Shown in pieces: positions 6,675 to 15,032 of a DNA stretch of 38,104 nucleotides; position 1 is the first letter of the stretch, and each line of letters opens with the position of its first letter. The notes under the pieces were generated by a model, which saw only the letters and a list, made by a program, of their open reading frames with translations, made no database searches and was not told the DNA's origin. Source of the stretch: Candidatus Chloroploca asiatica (GTDB lineage Bacteria; Chloroflexota; Chloroflexia; Chloroflexales; Chloroflexaceae); assembly GCF_002532075.1 (NCBI RefSeq), contig NZ_LYXE01000121.1, forward strand, positions 1 to 38,104, in the 5' to 3' direction. The position numbers were made by a program, and so were the translations under genes.

Positions 6675-8135
6675 GTGAATCCAACATTATGGTCTCTTGC
6701 AGGCGGTGCCCTGCATATCCTGATCGTGCTCGTTGCTTTTTTTGTTGTCCCGGTCAACCGTAAGCCCTCATCGGCCACGGCCTGGCTTTTGCTGATCACG
6801 ATTGCGCCGCTTATCGGTGTCGTGATCTTCCTGCTCATCGGTAGCCCCAAGCTGACCCCACGGCGGCGTCAGCTCCAGCATCAGATGAGCGGACTGATCG
6901 CCCAGGCCATTGAGCAAGCCTCGGGCGATCGTGCGACGGCGTCTCTGCTCAAGCCCGCTGTTCCCGCAGTTGCCCTGCCCCACACGGCGCTGGCCCAGAA
7001 GCTTGGTGGTATGCCGGCCTTTGCGGGCAATGGGGTTGAATTGCTGCCGACCTACAATGCTATTATCGAGCGTATGGCGCAGGAGATCGAGGGGGCGCAG
7101 CGGTATGCCCACATCGAGTTCTACATCATTGCTCGTGACACAACGACCGAGGTCTTCTTTGCCGCGATGGAACGTGCGGTCAAACGCGGGGTCAAGGTGC
7201 GCCTGTTGCTCGATCAGATTGGCTCACGCAAGTACCCTGGTCGCAAGGAGATGGAGCAGCACCTGACGGCGATTGGTGTTGCTTGGCACTACATGTTGCC
7301 AGTCGGCAAACCTGGCGAGTGGCTGCGCTTCGATCTCCGCAACCACCGCAAGATTCTGGTTGTGGATGGCGAGGCAGGCTATACCGGTTCGCTCAATGTG
7401 ATCGACCGTACCTACCACCGCAAGGATGAGCTCTACTACGACGAGTTGTGCGTCCGGGTTGTTGGGCCGGTGGTTATTCAACTCGAGGCGGCCTTCGTGA
7501 CCGACTGGTACGCCGAGACAGGCGAGTTGCTTGATCCGCGCAACTATCCAGAGTTGCAACGCACCGGCTGGCATGCTCAGGGCACTGCGCTCTGCCAGGT
7601 ATTGCCCAGTGGCCCCGGCTTCGATGACGAGAACAATCTGCGCCTCTTTACCGGGCTGATCAACGCAGCCCAGCGGCGGCTCGTGATTGTCAACCCCTAC
7701 TTTGTGCCCGACGACGCACTGATGCTGGCAGTTACCAGCGCAGCGCTGCGCGGCGTCAAGGTCACGCTGATCAACTCTGAGGCCGTCGATCAACTCTTCG
7801 TGGCGAGTGCCCAGAAATCCTATTACGAGCAGTTGCTCCGCGCTGGCGTTGAGGTGCTCCAGTACAAGTTGCCGATCCTGCTGCACTCCAAGACCATCGC
7901 CGTCGACGACCAGATCGCGATGATCGGGTCGAGCAACCTTGACATTCGCTCGTTCACCTTGAACTTGGAGGTCTCGCTGGTTGTGTACGACACAGCCGTG
8001 GTCGCCGAGCTATCCAAGATCTTTGATACCTATATCGCCCGCTCGAAGCGGGTAGAACTGCAAACCTGGAAGAGTCGGCCCGCAACTCAGCGCCTGATCG
8101 AGAACGTTGCCCGTCTCACTGCCGCGCTGCAGTAG
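6675..8135 (+). CDS. cls: Cardiolipin synthase (phospholipase D family)
   Basis: 486 aa, the usual length for bacterial cardiolipin synthase, which joins two phosphatidylglycerols (or related phospholipids) to make cardiolipin at the inner membrane. Two N-terminal membrane segments (about 8-26 and 36-56) precede two PLD domains. Each has an HKD motif: His224/Lys226/Asp231 followed by GYTGSLN, and His404/Lys406/Asp411 followed by MIGSSNLD. The start is GTG 6675 with AAGG 9 nt upstream. It stands alone on the plus strand after the redox operon and converges with the truncated permease gene. With the diacylglycerol glycosyltransferase nearby, it points to membrane-lipid remodelling. Confidence 0.92.
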   Translation: MNPTLWSLAGGALHILIVLVAFFVVPVNRKPSSATAWLLLITIAPLIGVVIFLLIGSPKLTPRRRQLQHQMSGLIAQAIEQASGDRATASLLKPAVPAVALPHTALAQKLGGMPAFAGNGVELLPTYNAIIERMAQEIEGAQRYAHIEFYIIARDTTTEVFFAAMERAVKRGVKVRLLLDQIGSRKYPGRKEMEQHLTAIGVAWHYMLPVGKPGEWLRFDLRNHRKILVVDGEAGYTGSLNVIDRTYHRKDELYYDELCVRVVGPVVIQLEAAFVTDWYAETGELLDPRNYPELQRTGWHAQGTALCQVLPSGPGFDDENNLRLFTGLINAAQRRLVIVNPYFVPDDALMLAVTSAALRGVKVTLINSEAVDQLFVASAQKSYYEQLLRAGVEVLQYKLPILLHSKTIAVDDQIAMIGSSNLDIRSFTLNLEVSLVVYDTAVVAELSKIFDTYIARSKRVELQTWKSRPATQRLIENVARLTAALQ

Positions 8136-8145
8136 GCTGATGCTT

Positions 8146-8164
8146 TGACGCAAAGGCGCAAAGG
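8146..8164. repeat. GACGCAAAGGCGCAA dispersed repeat, copy 2
   Basis: Same sequence as at 2671-2689. It lies just after the cardiolipin synthase stop codon and next to the palindrome that marks the truncation point of the permease gene. Confidence 0.7.
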
Positions 8165-8174
8165 GTAAAGTTTC

Positions 8175-8220
8175 CTGCTCTGCTGGAGTGCCGACTGAAG
8201 TCGGCACTCCAGCAGAGCAG
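8175..8220. repeat. Perfect 22-bp palindrome with GCCGACTTCAGTCGGC core
   Basis: Two 22-nt arms, exact reverse complements, flank a 2-nt loop (GA). The core GCCGACTTCAGTCGGC recurs at about 213-228, at 18684-18735 and, in diverged form, at 27072-27107 and 28766-28814. It therefore belongs to a REP-like family. It sits precisely where homology of the minus-strand permease to its paralogues stops. Confidence 0.85.
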
Positions 8221-8222
8221 AA

Positions 8223-8862
8223 TTTGTTCACACACTACCGCTACAATGCTCAGCACGGTTGAGCGTAGGCCCAGGGTTGCCATCTCGAGGAAGCGCCCCG
8301 AAATCGCTGGGGCCAGAGGGAGCCCGCGCTGGAGTTGTCCGACGAGGCGGGGGTAGCTCGGCAGCACGTAAAGCAGGGTAGCCAGAAAGACCCAGAAGCG
8401 GATAATCAGCTCGGGGATCGAGCTAACCAGACCAAAAACCCCTCCCGCAAGCTGCTCGATTGCCTGGCGGACTCCGGTGTCAAGGCGTACGCGCAGTTGC
8501 TCGCCCGTCTGCCCGGTCGCCTGGGCGATCCATTCAAAGAAGAGCCGCACGCGCTCACCGCCGGACGATGGATCGAACGACTGGATCTCGGCGAGGAAAC
8601 GCTGGCTCTGACTCGCGATCAGCGTCACCGCGACCAGCAGGGGGATCAGCACCGTCAGCGCGATGGCGAGCAGGGTCACGGCCAGGGCGACCAGATTACG
8701 CCCGCTGCTCCAGTGCCAGCCCAGGACTTTGTCGTAGAGCGGACGAAACAGAATGGCCGCCAGGAGCCCAACGGCAATCTCGCCTGCATACGGCCAGAGC
8801 ACATAGACGACCAGCAGCAGACTTGTTACGAGAATGCCGACAAAGAAAGGGCGATTGTTCAT
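8223..8862 (-). pseudogene. AI-2E-type permease, 3'-truncated
   Basis: The frame opens at ATG 8862 (MNNRPFFVG) and encodes about 213 residues alignable with the N-terminal half of AI-2E-family permeases: paired N-terminal membrane helices, a polar linker, then helices up to LRSTVLSIVAVV. The paralogues at 13654-15030 and 25133-26413 continue for about 150-170 residues with the conserved C-terminal membrane helices. Here the frame runs instead into the palindrome at 8175-8220 and the GACGCAAAGG repeat, stopping at 8116 inside the cls 3' end. The C-terminal half is therefore lost. It begins 7 nt after the hydrolase B stop codon, as the last gene of that operon. A functional half-protein cannot be excluded. 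Confidence 0.75.
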
Positions 8863-8869
8863 TGTTGCC

Positions 8870-9817
8870 TCATATCCCTTCGCTTTCCCACGCCCGAATG
8901 CTTGCGATGACCTCGTTGGCCGAGTGGGTGCAGTGGTCGGTTCCGTCGGGCAGCCTACTCTTGCCATCGTAGTAGCCGCCGGGACCCGTGTGGGCAATGG
9001 GCCCGATAGCGCACTCGCGGTAGATGCCGCGCTGACGGGCTTCCCACCACGGCGAGCGGTGGTTGATCGGCCAGCGGCTGGGGAAGATCATCTGCGGAAG
9101 CATCGTTGCCACCGGGTCTTTTGTCCCGTAGAGATGGTCGAAGTGTCGAAAGCTGAGGATGGCAGGGTCGCCGCTCATCACGCCGCCGAGGGAGACCATG
9201 CGTACGGGGACATGCAACGCCTGAGCGAGGAACGGCCCCGTCCCGAGGCCCATCTGCCCGCCACCGCTGGATCCGACCAGCGTAATTGGCACCCCACTGT
9301 TAATGACGTAGCCGTGGCGAACGAGAGCGATCAGGATCTGCTTTGCCAGACCGAAGCTTATCACCGGGCCATAGCGGCGGTCGGCCGAGACGAGAACCTG
9401 GAAGAGGTTGCGGGTATTGATCAGTTGCTGCCAGAAGCCGCCACGCCCAATGGCGTGGTGCCACAGCCGTCCCAGGGGCCGGGCCGGATGATCGAGGCTG
9501 AGGCCCAGCACCGAGTAGGGCAGCACCCCGTCAACAACGACCGTGTCGGGCAGGTGCGCCCGGAGCTGGGCGATAAAGGGCTGCTCCTCCTCCGGAACCT
9601 CGCCGCTGCGGGGGCTGCCTACGCCCGAGAGGAAGACCACATAGTGGCGCGCCGCCGCGCCACCGACGCCCTGGCGCTCGCGCAGAGCGTCGGCGGCAGC
9701 TTCCAATTCGTGGTCGTTGCCGAACCAGCCCGCCCACCAGCCGAGCGCCTCGAGCGGGGCGAGCGCGAGGCTTACCGCGACGAGGGCGAGGGCACCGAAG
9801 AACAGCAGCGCAAGCAT
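8870..9817 (-). CDS. Membrane-anchored alpha/beta hydrolase-like protein (copy B)
   Basis: 315 aa, a clear paralogue of the protein at 367-1338. Shared features are an N-terminal hydrophobic anchor (3-25), GWWAGWFG (26-33), a HYVVFLSGVG strand and the nucleophile elbow GSSGGGQ with Ser184. Asp234 in YGTKDP and His276 in IAHTG fill the other triad positions. The substrate is unknown. It lies in the middle of an operon, after the GT28-type glycosyltransferase and 7 nt before the truncated permease. The hydrolase is thus paired with lipid-envelope genes at both of its loci, which supports an inferred membrane-associated substrate. Confidence 0.8.
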   Translation of the reverse strand: MLALLFFGALALVAVSLALAPLEALGWWAGWFGNDHELEAAADALRERQGVGGAAARHYVVFLSGVGSPRSGEVPEEEQPFIAQLRAHLPDTVVVDGVLPYSVLGLSLDHPARPLGRLWHHAIGRGGFWQQLINTRNLFQVLVSADRRYGPVISFGLAKQILIALVRHGYVINSGVPITLVGSSGGGQMGLGTGPFLAQALHVPVRMVSLGGVMSGDPAILSFRHFDHLYGTKDPVATMLPQMIFPSRWPINHRSPWWEARQRGIYRECAIGPIAHTGPGGYYDGKSRLPDGTDHCTHSANEVIASIRAWESEGI

Positions 9818-9866
9818 AATGTCACCTTTTCGGGGGTCAGGGACAAGCCCAACCGTTTACGGTTGG

Positions 9867-11000
9867 CTAGATGACCTCCAGGTCGGCAAGCACCTGCTCG
9901 GCAATGGTGAGCGCCGCTCGAGGCTTGCCGACGGCCTGGGCGTTGGCACGCATGCGGCTCAGCAACGCGGGCGACTCGAGCAGGTGGAGCACGGTGATCG
10001 GTACCAACTCGGGCACGCGCAGCGAGATGCCGGCCCCGGACAGGGTGACGAAGTCGGCGTTGGGTTCCTCCTGCCCTGGTAGAGGGCAGATCGTGATCAT
10101 CGGCGTGCCACGGGCCAGCACTTCGCTGGTAATCAGACCGCCCGGCTTCGAGATCACCAGGTCGCTCGTCGTCACCAGGTCGTCTACGTAGTCGATCATG
10201 CCAAGCTTTTGCAGGCCAACGGTGGCGTTGCCCTCGATCCCGGCCAGCGCGTCCAGCAGTCGCTCATTGCGGCCCGCGCAGATCATCAGCGTGAGGGGCA
10301 CTTCTTGCTCGACCAGGCGCGCCGCGATGAAGGCGATCGTCGCGGGATCTACGCCCCCGCCGAAGATGGTCACGAGGGGCCGGTCGAGGGGGAGTTTATG
10401 CTGCCAGCGCAGCTTGTCGGCCTGCTTCGGCTCAGCGATGGCCGGGTTGATCGGAATGCCCGTCACTGTAAGATTGTCAGGGTCGAGCCCCTGCCATGCG
10501 AGCATGGCAGCCGTGGTGCGGCTAGGGACGAAGTAACGTGTCACGTGGGGGACGGCCCAGACGCTGTGGGCCAGGAAGTCAGTGACCACCCCGTAGAGAG
10601 GGCAGGCCAGGCGACCCTCGGCCTTAAGCTGGCTCATCAGGGCCAGGGGCACCGGCATTACCGCAATGATGGCGGCAGGCGCGAACTCGGCCACATAATG
10701 CTCGAGCTTCTGGAAGAAGGGCCAGCCGCGTGTCGCACCCCGCAGGTTCTCGGCCATCGCCCGTTGGGCATCGTCGGTGTCGGCGGCGCGGTAGACCTGG
10801 CTATACAGCCCTGCGGCGTGCTCACTCAGTTCCTTGTAGCCCTTCTTCCACAGGCTGCTGAGGGCGGGGTTGATAAAGTCGAGGCTATCCTCGACGTGGG
10901 CCTCGACGCCTGGGAAGCGTGCGAAGGCGGCGTCGAGGGCTCGCGCCGCGCTCAGGTGGCCCGTGCCGAGCAGAGCGTGCAGGATCAGAATCCGGCGCAT
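9867..11000 (-). CDS. Diacylglycerol glycosyltransferase (MGDG synthase / UgtP-like, GT28)
   Basis: 377 aa from ATG 11000, chosen because AAGGAG lies 7 nt upstream; longer in-frame starts have no site. The N-terminal GTGH (12-15) followed by SAARAL is the acceptor-side glycine-rich signature of MGDG synthase and processive diacylglycerol glucosyltransferases. The C-terminal half holds FGGGVDP and KPGGLITSEVLARGTP, the nucleotide-sugar binding region. Proteins of this family transfer galactose or glucose from the UDP-sugar to diacylglycerol at the cytoplasmic face of the membrane. Galactolipids are known membrane and chlorosome lipids in green phototrophs. The sugar cannot be told from sequence. 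It heads the operon with hydrolase B and the truncated permease. Confidence 0.85.
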   Translation of the reverse strand: MRRILILHALLGTGHLSAARALDAAFARFPGVEAHVEDSLDFINPALSSLWKKGYKELSEHAAGLYSQVYRAADTDDAQRAMAENLRGATRGWPFFQKLEHYVAEFAPAAIIAVMPVPLALMSQLKAEGRLACPLYGVVTDFLAHSVWAVPHVTRYFVPSRTTAAMLAWQGLDPDNLTVTGIPINPAIAEPKQADKLRWQHKLPLDRPLVTIFGGGVDPATIAFIAARLVEQEVPLTLMICAGRNERLLDALAGIEGNATVGLQKLGMIDYVDDLVTTSDLVISKPGGLITSEVLARGTPMITICPLPGQEEPNADFVTLSGAGISLRVPELVPITVLHLLESPALLSRMRANAQAVGKPRAALTIAEQVLADLEVI

Positions 11001-11047
11001 TACGTGACTCCTTACTCTGCGCTGAAGTTGGATCGTCGTCAATCTTA

Positions 11048-11120
11048 AGTGTAGCAAGAGAGTCTTTGACTGGCATCGTCAGGACACGCAAGCATCATGA
11101 CCAGTTGTGGAAGCCGGATC
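11048..11120 (-). promoter_or_regulatory. Promoter-like module of the glycosyltransferase operon
   Basis: On the minus strand, GATG (11077-11074) is followed after 20 nt by TACACT (11053-11048). As a sigma-70-type promoter this is ATGCCA, a 17-nt spacer and TACACT. A block beginning GATCCGGCTTCC exactly 43 nt upstream of the GATG matches most positions of the equivalent block before the DUF1269 gene at 23136, including TTGCG and GTCCTGACGATG. Confidence 0.6.
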
Positions 11121-11182
11121 GCGCCGAATACGTAGAGCATTGTGCCCTTCGCCGGGGCGGCTACGCATCCTGGGCAACGGGG

Positions 11183-11250
11183 CCTGCCTTATCTGGAAGC
11201 GGGATTTCAGCAATCGCTACGATGCATCGGGGGCCTCGGAGCGCTAGAGT
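11183..11250 (+). promoter_or_regulatory. Promoter-like module of the potassium-channel gene
   Basis: GATG at 11221-11224, exactly 20 nt, then TAGAGT at 11245-11250. Upstream, CTGCC-N5-TGG (from about 11184) lies at the same distance from GATG as in the module at 2855-2928. The predicted leader before the channel start is about 50 nt. Confidence 0.45.
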
Positions 11251-11307
11251 GGAGAGAGCCCCGGCCTCTGGCTGGATAAAGTCCCAACCGCGATGAGGTG
11301 CGCCCGC

Positions 11308-11781
11308 ATGGTTGCGCTGCTAATCACCCTAGCGCAGTTCTGGTCGACCGTCCGCATGGTATGGCGCGACCCGTCGTTCCGCTCGCTGGCCGCACTCACC
11401 GTGCTGCTGCTCTTCGTGGGGACACTGATGTTCCACGAGGTCGAGGGCTGGGCCTACCTCGATAGCTTCTACTTCTCGGCGATCACCCTGGCTACCGTGG
11501 GCTACGGTGACTTTACGCCCAAGACCCCCGTCGGTAAACTGCTGACGGTCTTCTACATCTTCATGGGCTTCGGCATGTTGATGGCGCTGCTAACGCGTTT
11601 CGCCGAGGCACTTCTTCAGTCGGAGCAGGAGGCCCGCACACGGCGGCACTTGCGCCGGATGCAGGCCCGCCAGAAGGAGGCCTTCCGCAAGGGTAAGCAG
11701 GCCTCCCGCAAGGGTGAGCGTACGCTTGCACCCTCGCTTAGCGAGGAGGCGCAGGCCATACCCGAGGAGCAGTCAACGTGA
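11308..11781 (+). CDS. Two-helix potassium channel
   Basis: 157 aa from ATG 11308, with GAGG 8-10 nt upstream; ATG 11293 is an alternative. The first membrane helix is at about 27-42. A pore loop carries the selectivity filter TVGYGD (63-68), the hallmark of K+ channels, and the second helix is at about 77-97. The C-terminal 60 residues are highly charged (Arg/Lys-rich with QARQKEAFRKGK) and probably cytosolic, with no RCK/TrkA regulatory domain. It would work as a tetramer letting K+ across the inner membrane. It precedes the large uncharacterised gene by 58 nt and could share its transcript with the AI-2E and band 7 genes. Confidence 0.85.
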   Translation: MVALLITLAQFWSTVRMVWRDPSFRSLAALTVLLLFVGTLMFHEVEGWAYLDSFYFSAITLATVGYGDFTPKTPVGKLLTVFYIFMGFGMLMALLTRFAEALLQSEQEARTRRHLRRMQARQKEAFRKGKQASRKGERTLAPSLSEEAQAIPEEQST

Positions 11782-11839
11782 GCATAGCACGGTCGCCGTT
11801 CGCGTGGCAGTGCTTTGGTGGTTAGTATAGGGAGCATCT

Positions 11840-13636
11840 ATGGGTGCAGCAAACCAGGCCCCTGTCCAGCGGCCTGACAATAGCTATGGCCGCTACTGGC
11901 AGGCCCCGTTCAACCGGCCAGCATACTACCCGCTCGACCGCAGGCCCGCCCCGGATCTGTACCAGCCGATCGGCGAATGGATGGGTCGGCTCATCCTGCC
12001 GCCCCTCGCGCAGCGCGAGCAGGTGCGAGGCACACTGATCGAGATCCACCATGCGCCCGCCGGGCATGATGGGCTCGTCGGTACAGTGGCACGTCTGCGC
12101 TGGGCCGACACAGCGGCGACCAACAAGATCTACTGGTCGCTCACCCGGCAGGTGCTCTTCGATGGGCGGGCCCGCAAAGCCGTCGCCGAGGGCACGGTGC
12201 TGCCCGAGCGGATCCAAGGGCTGTCCATGGTGAATCCGTTCGAGTCCCTGGCCGGTGCTCACCCCAACGATGACATCGTTGTGCGCCTGCCCGAGCCGGT
12301 CACACTGGACGCCGCGCCGGCCGACGGTGGGGCACCCATCCTGTTCGTGCCACGCCAGCCGGTGCAGATCACCGGGCGCTTCTACGCTCTTGTGAAGTTC
12401 CTCGCCGCCGAGGGCGACGACGAGCACTATCGGGTGGTTCATTACAGTCGAGACAGCGCCGCTTTCGACGGTCCCGCCGAGGTCGTCCACATGCCCCTCG
12501 TGGTTGCCAATCAGGATGGGGTTATGCCCTTCACCAACGCCGGGATCGAGCACGCTCTGGCCGGTGTAGACGGCTGGTACATCTACGGGGCGTGCGACCG
12601 CGAGGGCGTGTTTGTTGTGCAGGCCTTGGCCCCGCGTCAACTCCTGCGGCTCGCGCCCACACGCGTGATCGCCTCGCAAGAGGAGGCGCTCAGGTACGTC
12701 GGCAAGCAGGGCATCAAGAACGCTGCGGCCCATAAAGGCCAGGCGATGAACGTCTTTCTGCCGCCCCCCGGCATTGACCCGCAGGCAGCCCAGGCCGATT
12801 GGGGCGAGGGCGACGACGCCCTGCTTATCCACGTCTATGGTGGCATTGGCGGCGAACAGGCCGAGCCAGCCCTAAAGGCAAGCCCGCTTTACTGGGGCCA
12901 CTTCGCCTTCGGCGTGGCTCGGGTCGTGCGTGAACCCATCGCCGATGAACTGAGCTTCGATATCGAATACCTCCAGGTCTACGCCCACAACGCCGACGGC
13001 TTGACCTCGGGTGCTCTTCACTGGTCGCGCTACATTGGCGACCGCCAGTACGGGTGGCTCGGCACCCGCCCCGTGCGTGATGTGCTGGTGCGCCTGCCCT
13101 GCTTCACGGGGCGACGTGGGCAGACAAGCGTCACGCCGCTGGCGCTGACCCGTCGCTACCTAGAGATGATGACCGCACGCTACCGCATCGGCGGCGGTGC
13201 TGGTAGCAGCCTTGTGACGCCAGCTTACAACTGCGCTCAGGACTCGAACCAGGCGCTCTACGCCGCCTTCAAGGTCATCGCCCAGAACCTCACCTGGCAA
13301 GATCGCCAGACACTCACCGCTGGCGATAGCGCACACGAGCAAGACTTGGCCGACCTGATGGCCCTGGGCAATGACCTCGAGCGCTACCTCGTGCCGTTCG
13401 GCGGTGCGCGATCCGATTGGGCCAGCGACGCGGGCGTGCTGGGTGGCAGCGCCGAGATGGGCGGACTAGCGAACCTGCTCACCGCTCTGCGTAGCTGGCG
13501 CACGATGTTGCCCTCGGTGGCGGCGCGTACTCTGGTCGCGATCTTCCTGCGCCACGGTGCCGCAGCCTGGGTGCTCGACACCTACCAGTGTGGCGGTGTC
13601 AACCCGCATATTTCACCTGTGATGCCAAATGTGTAG
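11840..13636 (+). CDS. Large uncharacterised protein, cyanobacterial-type family
   Basis: 598 aa. AGGGAG lies 5 nt before the ATG. No signal peptide and no clear membrane helix. The C-terminal 250 residues (from HVYGGIGG at about 332) contain GHFAFGVARVVREP, YLQVYAHNADGLTSGALHWS, GWLGTRPVRDVLVRL and CAQDSNQALYAA. These recall, from memory, large cyanobacterial proteins sometimes labelled CAAX/Abi-type proteases. The metal-binding EExxxR and HxxxN/H motifs and the membrane domain of such proteases are not visible, so I do not assign a protease function. It lies between the K+ channel and AI-2E genes; the next gene starts 17 nt after its stop codon. Confidence 0.6.
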   Translation: MGAANQAPVQRPDNSYGRYWQAPFNRPAYYPLDRRPAPDLYQPIGEWMGRLILPPLAQREQVRGTLIEIHHAPAGHDGLVGTVARLRWADTAATNKIYWSLTRQVLFDGRARKAVAEGTVLPERIQGLSMVNPFESLAGAHPNDDIVVRLPEPVTLDAAPADGGAPILFVPRQPVQITGRFYALVKFLAAEGDDEHYRVVHYSRDSAAFDGPAEVVHMPLVVANQDGVMPFTNAGIEHALAGVDGWYIYGACDREGVFVVQALAPRQLLRLAPTRVIASQEEALRYVGKQGIKNAAAHKGQAMNVFLPPPGIDPQAAQADWGEGDDALLIHVYGGIGGEQAEPALKASPLYWGHFAFGVARVVREPIADELSFDIEYLQVYAHNADGLTSGALHWSRYIGDRQYGWLGTRPVRDVLVRLPCFTGRRGQTSVTPLALTRRYLEMMTARYRIGGGAGSSLVTPAYNCAQDSNQALYAAFKVIAQNLTWQDRQTLTAGDSAHEQDLADLMALGNDLERYLVPFGGARSDWASDAGVLGGSAEMGGLANLLTALRSWRTMLPSVAARTLVAIFLRHGAAAWVLDTYQCGGVNPHISPVMPNV

Positions 13637-13653
13637 GAAGGCATGCGTTACCT

Positions 13654-15030
13654 ATGGCAATGACTGTTACCCCACGCGGCACACGCCGCGCTTCGATTCC
13701 ACCAGACGGTGACAACAAGGCCGACCGCCCAGAGGGAGTGGCGCCCAGGGTACCAGAGGAGCGTGGATCCCCGGCGGTGCGGCGGGCACGAATGGCCTGG
13801 CGGCAACTGGGCGAGCGCATCGCCACGATTACCCCCGCTGGCCTGGCTCAGTTGCTATTGACGGTCGGAGCCTTGCTCGGCCTGATCGCCCTGATCTGGT
13901 TCGCCTGGGGTTCGCTCTTCCCGTTCGTGGTCGGCACGGCAATTGCCTACGTGCTGCTCCCCTTGGTCAACCTGCTCGACCGCGTTCTCCCCCGCACGCT
14001 CGCCGTCCTGCTGATCATGGGGCTGGTTGCGGTGCTCGCCGCATTCTTCCTCTCGCTGCTCGTGCCCATCATCGTGCGGCAGATCAATGAGGCCTACCTG
14101 AGTCTGCCTTCGCCCGACGACTTCGCCACCTACGAGCAGCGCCTTGCCGCCTACCTGCGCACGCTTCCGCCCCCGATGCGAGCCTTCATCATCGACGTGA
14201 TCACCCAGTTCTACGATCAGGCCCGCTCGAACGTCGACGTCTACCTCGGGCAAAGCGTCAACCTGACCATCAGAGCCCTGCTCGGGCTGGCGAATACCGT
14301 AGGCTTCGTGCTTGGGCTTATTGTCGTGCCAACCTGGCTGCTGGCTGTGCTGGTCGATCAGCCCCGCGGCCGCGCCGTCCTCGACCAGGCGCTGCCACCT
14401 GCCGCGAGAGCTGAGGTCTGGGCCGTGCTTCGCATCCTCGACCGCGCCTTCAGCGCCTTTGTGCGGGGCCAATTGTTCACGGCGCTGATCACTGGCGGGC
14501 TGGTCTACCTGGGGCTCGACCTGCTCACCCAACTCTTCGGCCTCGCCTCCGAGGCTCGCTACCTGTTGCTGCTGGCGATCCTGGCCGGGCTAGCCCAGTT
14601 GATCCCTTCGATCGGGCCGTTCCTCGGTGGCATTCCGTCGATCTTCTTCGCCCTAACGATTTCCCCTCAGCTGGCGCTTGCCGTCGTGCTCCTGTTCTTC
14701 CTCGTCCAGCAGATAATCAGTAACCTAGTGGCACCGCGCCTAGAGCGCAACATCGTTGATCTGCACCCGGCGATCCTCATCCTGGTCGTGGTCGCCCTGA
14801 GCCAGTTTGGCTTTTGGTGGATCCTGCTGGCTACCCCGATCACCGCAGTGGTACGGGATCTCTACCGCTACGCCTATGGACGCTTCGCCGCCCCGCCCCG
14901 CCCGGCCGGCCTGCTCCCCGGCGAGCCACTCCCCGCTGTAAAGGCGGTGCGGCGCCGCCCCGCCCTCGTCTATCGCCGTGTGACCCAACTACGCCAGCCG
15001 ATGTCTGAAGACCGAGAGCGAGGTGCCTAG
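13654..15030 (+). CDS. AI-2E-family membrane permease (first complete copy)
   Basis: 458 aa from ATG 13654; AGGAAGG lies 12 nt upstream, and ATG 13660 is a second possibility. A polar ~60-residue N-terminus precedes paired helices (about 68-90 and 95-120). A third helix and a long polar linker with PPPMRAF follow, then the conserved C-terminal membrane block with LAQLIPSIGPFLGGIP and VAPRLERNIVDLHP. This is the normal AI-2E (PF01594-type) arrangement of about eight helices. The family includes transporters annotated for autoinducer-2 and Na+/H+ antiporters, so the substrate is open. It sits between the large uncharacterised protein and the band 7 gene (2-nt gap), clearly one operon. Confidence 0.85.
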   Translation: MAMTVTPRGTRRASIPPDGDNKADRPEGVAPRVPEERGSPAVRRARMAWRQLGERIATITPAGLAQLLLTVGALLGLIALIWFAWGSLFPFVVGTAIAYVLLPLVNLLDRVLPRTLAVLLIMGLVAVLAAFFLSLLVPIIVRQINEAYLSLPSPDDFATYEQRLAAYLRTLPPPMRAFIIDVITQFYDQARSNVDVYLGQSVNLTIRALLGLANTVGFVLGLIVVPTWLLAVLVDQPRGRAVLDQALPPAARAEVWAVLRILDRAFSAFVRGQLFTALITGGLVYLGLDLLTQLFGLASEARYLLLLAILAGLAQLIPSIGPFLGGIPSIFFALTISPQLALAVVLLFFLVQQIISNLVAPRLERNIVDLHPAILILVVVALSQFGFWWILLATPITAVVRDLYRYAYGRFAAPPRPAGLLPGEPLPAVKAVRRRPALVYRRVTQLRQPMSEDRERGA

Positions 15031-15032
15031 CC

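Larger units (their letters stand above)
11001..11307. other. Divergent intergenic region with two back-to-back promoters
   Basis: 306 nt between the divergent glycosyltransferase and potassium-channel genes, with no gene of its own. Each direction has a promoter-like module of the same architecture (11048-11120 on minus, 11183-11250 on plus). Confidence 0.6.

Noticed and set aside
8175-8220. Intrinsic terminator shared by cls and the permease
   Set aside because: The stem is perfect, but no T-run follows on either strand and the core recurs elsewhere as a repeat family.
8335-8910. Long open frames antisense to real genes, here and throughout (for example 34152-35342 and 35526-37151 on the plus strand)
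   Set aside because: They mirror third-position GC bias of the true genes on the opposite strand, show no recognisable domains and lack ribosome-binding sites.
11840-13636. CAAX/Abi-type protease
   Set aside because: Only a remembered resemblance to proteins with that label. The metal-binding motifs and membrane domain are not visible.
13654-15030. Quorum-sensing (autoinducer-2) function for the AI-2E permeases
   Set aside because: The family name does not establish the substrate. There is no luxS or lsr gene in the window, and some family members are ion antiporters.
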